This document shows positions 1 through 5,046 of a DNA stretch of 5,046 bases, piece by piece. Position numbers and translations under genes: made by a program. The stretch lies in contig DAOWES010000302.1 of assembly GCA_030638385.1 (NCBI GenBank), positions 1 through 5,046 on the forward strand, in the 5' to 3' direction. Below the pieces are notes generated by a model. It searched no databases. It was not told the DNA's origin and saw only the letters and a program-made list of their open reading frames with translations. Origin of the DNA: Candidatus Cloacimonadota bacterium (lineage in GTDB: Bacteria > Cloacimonadota > Cloacimonadia > Cloacimonadales > TCS61). How positions within the stretch are numbered: position 1 is the first letter of the stretch; every line of letters begins with the position of its first letter.

Positions 1-16
1 AATGAACTTTGTCGGT

Positions 17-49
17 AAGCCGTGTGCGGGAAAACCGCATGCACGGTTT
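17..49 (+). ncRNA. Group II intron domain V (catalytic hairpin)
   Basis: The lower stem pairs 17-24 with 42-49 (one G-U pair, the rest Watson-Crick). A two-base bulge (TG, 40-41) follows on the 3' side, as is typical of domain V. The upper stem pairs 25-29 with 35-39 and is capped by a GAAAA loop (30-34). The conserved AGC catalytic triad is at 18-20. Domain V binds the catalytic metal ions for both splicing steps. The length here is 33 bases against the usual 34, the difference lying in the cap of the upper stem. Confidence 0.9.
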
Positions 50-52
50 GAT

Positions 53-86
53 GAGGGGAGCAGGAGTAATCCTGCTTCTACTCTAC
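53..86 (+). ncRNA. Group II intron domain VI, branch-point A and 3' splice site
   Basis: AGCAGGA (59-65) pairs perfectly with TCCTGCT (70-76) around a GTAA loop. The stem continues through G58-T77, G57-C78 and G56-T79, leaves A80 unpaired, and resumes with G55-C81, A54-T82 and G53-C83. A80 is thus the expected bulged branch-point adenosine, whose 2'-OH makes the lariat. It sits seven bases from the predicted intron end TAC (84-86), matching the usual spacing of 7-8 and the usual AY terminus. Seen directly: the pairing and the bulge. Inferred: the splice point after base 86. Confidence 0.88.
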
Positions 87-96
87 TGTCTATTTT

Positions 97-120
97 AATC
101 CGCAGGATTTTATTTATTTC
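97..120 (+). terminator. Weak terminator-like hairpin after the intron
   Basis: AATCC (97-101) pairs with GGATT (105-109) around a GCA loop, followed by the T-rich tract TTATTTATTTC (110-120). This has the layout of an intrinsic terminator for transcripts entering from the left, but the stem is only five base pairs and the T tract is broken by A residues. It is a tentative call. Confidence 0.25.
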
Positions 121-157
121 AAAGATAGGTTTTAACCTATCGGAAAAGTAGAAATAA
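114..157. repeat. Nested inverted repeat
   Basis: The inner perfect stem is GATAGGT (124-130) with ACCTATC (135-141) around TTTA. An outer stem TTATTTC (114-120) can pair with GAAATAA (151-157), leaving a lopsided internal loop. There is no T tract directly after the inner stem on the + strand, so it does not look like a + strand terminator. Its function is unknown; it could be RNA structure or a remnant of a small mobile repeat. Confidence 0.55.
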
Positions 158-168
158 CAGGCCTCAGA

Positions 169-196
169 CATCCTTCGTCTCCGCTCTGGATGACAA
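169..196. repeat. Palindromic dispersed-type repeat, copy 1 (intact)
   Basis: A 28-base unit is made of two 14-base halves, CATCCTTCGTCTCC (169-182) and GCTCTGGATGACAA (183-196). CATCC (169-173) and GGATG (188-192) form inverted ends of a small hairpin. Both halves recur exactly at 209-222 and 256-269. From memory, the layout (read on the - strand: GTCATCC, then AGAGC, then GAAGGATG) resembles the short GTCATTCTGAGCGAAG-type repeats scattered between genes in many environmental bacteria. That kinship is an inference. Confidence 0.7.
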
Positions 197-208
197 AGGG
201 GGAAAGGG

Positions 209-269
209 CATCCTTCGTCTCCAATGCTGTTTTAGTAAAAACTACGCATTCAACGGCTCTGGATGACAA
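209..269. repeat. Palindromic dispersed-type repeat, copy 2 (split by insertion)
   Basis: The same two 14-base halves as in copy 1 occur without mismatch at 209-222 and 256-269, but are separated by 33 extra bases (223-255). The split falls exactly where the two halves join in copy 1. The left halves of the two copies start 40 bases apart. Copy 2 is either copy 1 plus an insertion, or copy 1 is a deleted form of a longer element; this window alone cannot say which. Confidence 0.7.
223..255. repeat. 33-base hairpin-forming insert inside repeat copy 2
   Basis: The inserted segment is itself palindromic. AATGC (223-227) pairs with GCATT (246-250) and GTTTT (229-233) pairs with AAAAC (238-242), with loop AGTA and a small internal loop (T228 against 243-245). 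Five unpaired bases, CAACG (251-255), follow. I see no target-site duplication at its borders. A nested hairpin within a hairpin repeat suggests a modular small repeat element. Confidence 0.6.
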
Positions 270-282
270 TGTTCAGGATAAC

Positions 283-303
283 CAAATTTTAAAGCAAAAT
301 TTG
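283..303. repeat. AT-rich perfect inverted repeat
   Basis: CAAATTTT (283-290) and AAAATTTG (296-303) form an eight-base-pair perfect stem around the loop AAAGC. It is followed on the + strand by an A-rich, not T-rich, stretch (310-320), so it is not a clear + strand terminator. It may be a weak regulatory hairpin or simply low-complexity sequence. Confidence 0.45.
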
Positions 304-362
304 AGCCTAAATAAAAAAAATTCAACCTCAATACCACCTGCTTCCCTTCACTCTTTTACTAT

Positions 363-390
363 TTGACGAAAAGCAAGCCCTTTCTATTTT
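363..390 (+). promoter_or_regulatory. Candidate topB promoter
   Basis: TTGACG (363-368) matches five of six bases of the sigma-70 -35 box and lies 16 bases before TATTTT (385-390), a four-of-six -10 box. Transcription would start near 397, giving a leader of about 30 bases before the topB ATG. The same region can be read as a Bacteroidota-type promoter (TTTG at 362-365, then TATTTTG at 385-391, close to but not exactly TAnnTTTG). A second -10-like TATGAT (398-403) lacks a matching -35. Confidence 0.4.
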
Positions 391-412
391 GTGTTTTTAT
401 GATTCATAAAAT

Positions 413-417
413 AGGAG
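413..417 (+). promoter_or_regulatory. Ribosome binding site of topB
   Basis: AGGAG at 413-417 lies eight bases before the ATG at 426, an ideal Shine-Dalgarno placement. It decides the start of topB: the longer open frame from TTG at 363 has no such site and adds 21 residues unlike any type IA topoisomerase N-terminus. Confidence 0.85.
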
Positions 418-425
418 TTCTACAG

Positions 426-2531
426 ATGGGAAAAATTTTGGTAATTGCCGAAAAGCCTTCAGTTGGTCGAGAATTGGCGAAAATATTGGAATGTAATAAA
501 CAAGGAAACGGTTGTTTGATTGGTAAGGATCACATTGTTTCTTGGGCGATCGGACATTTGATTACGCTTTGTGAACCTGTAGATTATAACCCGGATTATA
601 AGCGTTGGAATTTCATAGATCTTCCCATTTTACCGGAAAAACTCAAATTAAAACCTGTCGATAATACGATAAGACAATTTAAAATTCTTGAAAACCTGAT
701 GAATGATAACCAAGTTGATTCACTTATCTGTGCTACTGACTCCGGACGCGAAGGAGAATTGATATTCCGCTACATCTATCTAGCAACAAATTGTTCAAAG
801 CCCTTTAAACGTTTATGGATCTCCAGCATGACAACCAAAGCGATTAATGATGGTTTCAAAAACATGAAGGATGGTAGTGAATATGATAATCTTTTTGATT
901 CTGCGCGTTGCCGTTCCGAAGCTGATTGGTTAGTTGGCATAAATTCCAGCCGAGCTTTTAGTATTAAATATGATGCACTCCTCCCCATCGGTCGCGTACA
1001 AAGTCCTACTTTGGCAATAATTGTAGAGCGTCAGCATGAGATCGATAATTTCAAATCAACACAATATTGGGAAATTGAAGTAGAATTTGAAGATTTCAAA
1101 GCTATCTGGTTTAAATTATCAAATAACAACAGCAAGATTTTAGAGATTGAAAAAGCCAAAAATATCTGTGAAAAAATTGAAAGTAAAACCGGAATTACCG
1201 AAAGTGTGGAACTCGAAAAAAAATCACAACCCGCTCCTCTTCTCTATGACCTGACAGAATTGCAACGTGATGCAAACAAAAAGTTTGGCTATTCAGCTCA
1301 ACAAACGCTTACTTTAGCCCAAGATTTGTATGAGAAGAGAAAGATGATTACATATCCTCGTACAGACAGTCGTTATCTTTCTGATGACATGAAAGAGACA
1401 GTTGCAAACACCCTTAAAAAATTATCTGTGGAACCTTATAGAGGTTATGCCGAAAAATTATTAGCGATGGAAAAGCTGCCATTTTCCAACCGCATAATAA
1501 ACAATAAAAAAATCACTGATCACCATGCCATTATCCCGGCTGAAACAACTCCCAATCTAAATAGATTATCGCCTGATGAAAAAAATATCTATAATCTCAT
1601 CGTAAAACGCTTTTTTGCTGTATTTTATCCCAAATATAAATATTCCATTACCCGCATCACAATGAAGGTGGAAGAGGAATTGTTTATGGCAAAAGGTAAA
1701 ACCGTTCTCGATTGGGGCTGGAAATATTTCTATAAATCAGATTCAAATAAGAAAGAAGAACAGGTGCTACCTAATATCAAAAAAGGTGATGAACGCCAAG
1801 TAAAGCGTAGCGAATTATTGGAAAAGAAAACGACTCCGCCCAAATCTTTTACAGAAGCAGCCTTGCTTTCGGCCATGGAAAATGCCGGAAGATTTGTCGA
1901 TGATGAAGAACTGAAAGAGCAATTGAAAGATAATGGTTTGGGAACTCCGGCGACTCGTGCTTCCATTATCGAGCGTTTATTGCAGGTAAAATATATTGAG
2001 CGAAAGGGAAAATCATTAATCCCAACAACCAAAGGGATCAAGCTTATCAGTGTAGTTCCTGCGGCCTTAAAATCTCCGGATTTTACAGGAAAATGGGAAC
2101 GTGGTTTATCTTCCATTGCCAAAGGAGAATTGGAAGCTGAACGCTTTATGAAAGGGATTACCGATTATGTTCGGAAAGTTATCAAATTGGCAGATAACAA
2201 ACCGGGTAAAGTTGTCTTTGAAAACAAAAATCGCCAGGAAATCAAAAACGCAATTGCAACCTGCCCCAAGTGTGAACGTGGTTCTATCTTGGAAAATGAA
2301 AAAAGTTTCTATTGTTCCGATTGGCGACGTGGCTGTAAGTTTAGTATTTGGAAAAACAAATTCGCCAATTTCGGCATCACTTTCGACAGCAAAATGGCTA
2401 CAACACTTTTCAAAAAGAAAAAGCTTAGCGACGTTAAAATTACTTTGGCAAAAGACAATTCCAGTGGCACAATAGATATCGAGCTCGGACGTAAGGGAAT
2501 TATTAAAATTAATAATATGAAAATGGATTAA
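426..2531 (+). CDS. topB: DNA topoisomerase III (type IA)
   Basis: This ATP-independent type IA topoisomerase cuts one DNA strand through a 5'-phosphotyrosine link, passes another strand and reseals. TopB enzymes mainly decatenate DNA and resolve recombination or replication intermediates. The protein has 701 residues, a normal length. The Toprim domain starts at MGKILVIAEKPSVGR with catalytic Glu9, and continues with ATDSGREGELIFR (Asp105, Glu109, Glu111); the Gly at the second acidic position of the DxD motif is usual in the DAGREGEL-type TopB branch. GRVQSPTLA lies at 189-197. The active-site motif is MITYPRTDSRYL with Tyr310, followed by DHHAIIPAE (365-373) and GLGTPATRASIIERL (504-518). 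The C-terminus carries one four-Cys zinc motif (Cys613, 616, 630, 637) and a basic topoisomerase C-terminal repeat. The ATG at 426 is chosen for its AGGAG site and because the conserved domain begins there. It appears monocistronic, with its own candidate promoter, downstream of a group II intron end. No key residue is missing. Confidence 0.97.
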   Translation: MGKILVIAEKPSVGRELAKILECNKQGNGCLIGKDHIVSWAIGHLITLCEPVDYNPDYKRWNFIDLPILPEKLKLKPVDNTIRQFKILENLMNDNQVDSLICATDSGREGELIFRYIYLATNCSKPFKRLWISSMTTKAINDGFKNMKDGSEYDNLFDSARCRSEADWLVGINSSRAFSIKYDALLPIGRVQSPTLAIIVERQHEIDNFKSTQYWEIEVEFEDFKAIWFKLSNNNSKILEIEKAKNICEKIESKTGITESVELEKKSQPAPLLYDLTELQRDANKKFGYSAQQTLTLAQDLYEKRKMITYPRTDSRYLSDDMKETVANTLKKLSVEPYRGYAEKLLAMEKLPFSNRIINNKKITDHHAIIPAETTPNLNRLSPDEKNIYNLIVKRFFAVFYPKYKYSITRITMKVEEELFMAKGKTVLDWGWKYFYKSDSNKKEEQVLPNIKKGDERQVKRSELLEKKTTPPKSFTEAALLSAMENAGRFVDDEELKEQLKDNGLGTPATRASIIERLLQVKYIERKGKSLIPTTKGIKLISVVPAALKSPDFTGKWERGLSSIAKGELEAERFMKGITDYVRKVIKLADNKPGKVVFENKNRQEIKNAIATCPKCERGSILENEKSFYCSDWRRGCKFSIWKNKFANFGITFDSKMATTLFKKKKLSDVKITLAKDNSSGTIDIELGRKGIIKINNMKMD

Positions 2532-2564
2532 GGCGACAACCGTCTTCGGCTAATTGCTAACCCT
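2532..2564. other. Short convergent intergenic gap
   Basis: Only 33 bases separate the topB stop (TAA, 2529-2531) from the stop of the - strand gene (TAG read from 2567 to 2565). The best hairpin I find is the three-base-pair CCG/CGG around TCTT near 2540-2549, too weak to call a terminator. A direct CTAA repeat (2550-2553 and 2557-2560) is also present. The two transcripts probably overlap at their 3' ends. Confidence 0.5.
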
Positions 2565-5045
2565 CTAAAAATCCGGTGATAGACTAAGATAATAGGAAGG
2601 CCTACTAAACTCACCTAAATTTGTATTCCAAGCAATATCAAACTTCAACACAAAATATCCCAGATTTATTCTTGGTCCAAAACCAAACCCAACCTTAAGA
2701 TCTTCAAAACGACCTGTATCATAAAGCTTTAGCATAGAATCATCCCAAACTGTCCCCACATCCACAAAAGCACTTCCACGAATATTCCCCATATATATGG
2801 GAAGCGGAAACGCTACTGATAGATTATCAATAAACGGAAAACGTATTTCTGCATTTGCTACCACTTTTTTTGTTCCTAATAACTCATCATCATAAAAACC
2901 GCGCACGCCATTATAATAATCCAAATCAAATCGTGTATCTGTATCGCCAAAAATCTGACCACCTAAAAGTCTGAATGCAAAGGCATAACGTTTATTGAAA
3001 AAATGGTACTTACGAATATCAAAATAAACAAGCGAATGATCTTCCATCGTTGTTAAATTATGCTGCAAAATCAAAGCGCTTTTCCAACCGGACATGGGAC
3101 CGGTTAAGCCATATATGGCATTATCAAAATTAATTGTAAATTGAGGTCTGAGTACACTTTTTTCATACGGTTCAAGGTCATACTCATTTTTCACATCCGG
3201 ATCGATAAAATCCTTTTCCCACTTCTTATTAAGATCATAAGTCCAATCATAATGCAATTCGTGACGATAGAGCATCGCATCAAAATCCAATCGCCAAAAT
3301 TTATTAAATGGATAACGAAGAGTTCCCATCACGCCATATTCTTTCTGACGCTCCCGCAAATATCCATAAACAGACGTATCTTTAATAAATCGAGCCACAA
3401 AAGAATTATTCAAATACAACCCGGCAACACCATAATCGATGCGATTTGCTAAATACAAATAGCTAAGTATAATATTGGAATTTTCCAAAGATCCTGAAAT
3501 TCCCAAATTTACACCGAACGCTTTATCTCCCATCAGATCGCTCATGCTAAATTGAATTTGGGCAAAAGTTCCGCCAGTGGGTGAATAGGCCATTCCTCCC
3601 CAAAGATTATCCAAAAAAAATCTGGTTTTATAATCACTTATGGTAGGCTTTTTCACATCAATAGGCTTTTTATCAAGTTCATAGTTATACTTTCTATCAA
3701 GGCTATCCTGCTTAATTATATCCCCGATCTCCATCTTACTTACATTCTTTCTTAATTCCGGTAATTCCTTTCTAAATGTTCTTTCACGTTCTCCAAACAA
3801 TTCATATTCACTCAAGGAAAATTTTTCGCTAAAATCATCTTCAAAACTAACAGCTGCCGGTTGTTGATAATCCTCATATTCCAAGTTTTCAAGTGGATTT
3901 GAAATAAGAAATATATCCCAGCCACGATCATAGAAACAGGAGAAAATCAACTCATCATTATCTTCATTCAAATCACCCGAAATAACAGAGCCTAAACATT
4001 TTGTAATCTTTGCTCGTTTACCTGTTTCAAGGTTGATGGTTTCTAAATTTACCGTAACTTCATTCTCTCCTACAAAGATGATATTCTCACCCTTATTATC
4101 CCAAATGGGCGCGGAATTATTCTCTGAATCATCTGTAACCTGATAAAAAACATTATTACTAAAATCATAATAAAATATATCTTCCGAAAGTTGATAGAAT
4201 AAATGATTTTCCACCGATTCCCGATTGGTTTGGCGCTCACTGCAAAAAGCTAATCTCGTTCCACTATTATCCCATTTTGGATCAGAATCATAATACCTAT
4301 CGTCAGTAATTTGCTGCAAAGATCTATCATTTAAATCATATACATAGATATCACATTGGAAATCTCTCTGCCCGGAAAATGCAATTTTATCTCCAGCAAG
4401 GTTGATATCAATTTCATAAATAGTTTCAATTTCAGGAATTGTTATCGTTTCAACGATCTTTTTGTTTTTTACACTGGCAACTTGAATTAGATCTCCAGCG
4501 GAAGTTTTGGCGGCAAAAGCAAATTTATCATTATCCGGGAAAAATGCTAAATTATTTTTCATAAGATGAAATTCTTCTATCTTGCCGGAAGTTTCACCTT
4601 TGATAATTCGAGTTGGCTTTTGAGGTTCTAAAATTGAATTCTTCCAAATATCGGTGTGAATTTTCATATCTGAGAAATAGAGATAATCTCTCGTTCCCGG
4701 TATGAAATATACAGGAAAGTTCATACTTGAACCATCTTTTTCATGAAATGTTAATTGTTCGAAAACTTCATAAGGTACATCAAACTCTTGCAGATAAATA
4801 CTATATTTTCTTTTTAGATAGTTTCGCCAACGTTTTTGCAATTCGTCAAATTCAAGGTCAAAAACTCTCTTTATCGCCAGTTCGGGAATTTTGGTAAATC
4901 TTAGTGCATAAAACAGATCCATCACTTTTTCGCGACCATATTCCTCTGCTAAATATGCCAGAAATAACTCTCCCAAACGATAAGCATAAAATCCACCAAT
5001 CATATTAATTTCAGGAATAGTATCATTAAATAGCAGATCAATCAC
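2565..5045 (-). CDS. Surface protein: peptidase MA-like tail, TolB-like propeller, Omp85-type barrel (5' partial)
   Basis: The frame is open at the right edge, so the N-terminus (signal peptide and probably most of a peptidase domain) is missing. The GTG at 5045 is taken as an internal Val. Numbering from there gives 826 residues. Residues 16-80 (GGFYAYRLGELFLAYLAEEYG, then a helical stretch to DELQKRWRNYLKRKY) look like the helical end of a peptidase MA-like gluzincin domain. Residues about 100-385 are a beta-propeller with TolB/PD40-type blades: INLAGDKIAFSG (214-225), DSDPKWDNSGTRLAFCSE (253-270), NSAPIWDNKGENIIFVGE (310-327), DLNEDNDELIFS (358-369). A charged linker (386-475) follows. Residues about 476-826 form an Omp85/surface-antigen-type barrel with the VRGF motif (714-717), strand-like alternation, a charged loop near 598-632 and terminal Phe826, the usual outer-membrane signature. 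The likely location is the outer membrane with the propeller in the periplasm. Whether it inserts proteins, exports a substrate or acts as a protease is unknown. Such proteins are often annotated as surface antigen or TolB-like. Confidence 0.85.
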   Translation of the reverse strand: MIDLLFNDTIPEINMIGGFYAYRLGELFLAYLAEEYGREKVMDLFYALRFTKIPELAIKRVFDLEFDELQKRWRNYLKRKYSIYLQEFDVPYEVFEQLTFHEKDGSSMNFPVYFIPGTRDYLYFSDMKIHTDIWKNSILEPQKPTRIIKGETSGKIEEFHLMKNNLAFFPDNDKFAFAAKTSAGDLIQVASVKNKKIVETITIPEIETIYEIDINLAGDKIAFSGQRDFQCDIYVYDLNDRSLQQITDDRYYDSDPKWDNSGTRLAFCSERQTNRESVENHLFYQLSEDIFYYDFSNNVFYQVTDDSENNSAPIWDNKGENIIFVGENEVTVNLETINLETGKRAKITKCLGSVISGDLNEDNDELIFSCFYDRGWDIFLISNPLENLEYEDYQQPAAVSFEDDFSEKFSLSEYELFGERERTFRKELPELRKNVSKMEIGDIIKQDSLDRKYNYELDKKPIDVKKPTISDYKTRFFLDNLWGGMAYSPTGGTFAQIQFSMSDLMGDKAFGVNLGISGSLENSNIILSYLYLANRIDYGVAGLYLNNSFVARFIKDTSVYGYLRERQKEYGVMGTLRYPFNKFWRLDFDAMLYRHELHYDWTYDLNKKWEKDFIDPDVKNEYDLEPYEKSVLRPQFTINFDNAIYGLTGPMSGWKSALILQHNLTTMEDHSLVYFDIRKYHFFNKRYAFAFRLLGGQIFGDTDTRFDLDYYNGVRGFYDDELLGTKKVVANAEIRFPFIDNLSVAFPLPIYMGNIRGSAFVDVGTVWDDSMLKLYDTGRFEDLKVGFGFGPRINLGYFVLKFDIAWNTNLGEFSRPSYYLSLSPDF

Positions 5046-5046
5046 A

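Larger units (their letters stand above)
1..86 (+). mobile_element. 3' end of a group II intron (left part outside window)
   Basis: The first 86 bases fold as the last two domains of a group II self-splicing retrointron: a domain V hairpin at 17-49, a three-base linker, and a domain VI hairpin at 53-83 with a single bulged A, followed by the 3' terminal bases TAC. The intron end is therefore predicted at base 86, with the 3' exon starting at TGTC (87). Bases 1-16 would be the end of domain IV or the domain IV-V junction. The ribozyme core and any intron-encoded reverse transcriptase/maturase must lie to the left. Orientation is + strand, the same as topB downstream. The structural class cannot be assigned from this piece alone. 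Confidence is high because both domains fit the expected geometry together. Confidence 0.9.
87..425. other. Gene-free intergenic region rich in inverted repeats
   Basis: I see no credible coding sequence in these 339 bases between the intron end and topB. The region holds a run of palindromes, annotated separately: a short hairpin before a T-rich stretch (97-120), a nested hairpin (114-157), two copies of a palindromic repeat (169-196 and 209-269) with a hairpin inserted in the second, and an AT-rich hairpin (283-303). The topB promoter candidate and ribosome binding site lie at its right end. The first bases after 86 are the 3' exon of the intron; I cannot tell whether they belonged to a gene or to an intergenic target. 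Confidence 0.8.

Noticed and set aside
124..141. Intrinsic terminator
   Set aside because: The stem is good, but the bases after it on the + strand are GGAAAAG with no T tract. On the - strand the following sequence is only briefly T-rich (TTTGAAAT).
169..269. CRISPR-like repeat and spacer
   Set aside because: There are only two copies, the second is interrupted internally, and the 12-base gap between them is far too short for a spacer.
738..758. Damaged Toprim motif in topB because the second Asp of DxD is Gly
   Set aside because: TopB proteins of the DAGREGEL-type branch commonly have Gly at this place, so it is a family feature and not a lesion.
1730..2122. Open frame of 130 codons on the - strand within topB
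   Set aside because: It is antisense to a well-conserved part of topB (including GLGTPATR), and its translation has no recognisable domain.
2167..2475. Open frame of 102 codons on the + strand in another frame of topB
   Set aside because: It overlaps the zinc-motif region of topB, which is intact in the main frame, so there is no frameshift or second gene to explain.
3141..3452. Open frame of 103 codons on the + strand
   Set aside because: It lies wholly inside the barrel-coding part of the - strand gene, has no ribosome binding site that I can see, and its translation shows no recognisable family. It is a shadow of the real gene.

Overview
The window is AT-rich and bacterial. It holds the 3' tip of a group II intron, a gene-free stretch full of palindromes, a complete topoisomerase III gene on the + strand, and, convergent with it, a large outer-membrane protein gene on the - strand that runs off the right edge. 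The Omp85-type barrel shows a Gram-negative cell envelope. The pairing of a TolB-like propeller with a peptidase MA-like segment and a barrel, the low GC and a possible TTTG-type promoter would fit the FCB superphylum (for example Cloacimonadota or a relative). That placement is inference; no rRNA or ribosomal protein gene is present to confirm it.

Layout. 1-86: group II intron domains V and VI ending at a predicted 3' splice site at base 86; the rest of the intron, including any reverse transcriptase, lies to the left. 87-425: no gene, but at least five inverted repeats, including two copies of a 28-base palindromic element, the second split by a 33-base hairpin-forming insertion. A plausible promoter (363-390) and a strong ribosome binding site (413-417) sit at its right end. 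426-2531: topB, a 701-residue type IA topoisomerase with one C-terminal four-cysteine zinc motif. 2532-2564: a 33-base convergent gap with no clear terminator. 2565 to the right edge, - strand: the last 826 residues of a multi-domain surface protein (peptidase MA-like tail, TolB-like beta-propeller, Omp85-type barrel with the VRGF motif and a C-terminal Phe).

The two proteins have unrelated jobs (DNA decatenation and recombination intermediates against envelope biogenesis or surface function), and their convergent order argues against an operon. The most unusual items are the split palindromic repeat and the surface protein, in which a periplasmic propeller seems to sit where POTRA domains are expected. 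No clearly new defence or mobile system is visible beyond the intron tip.
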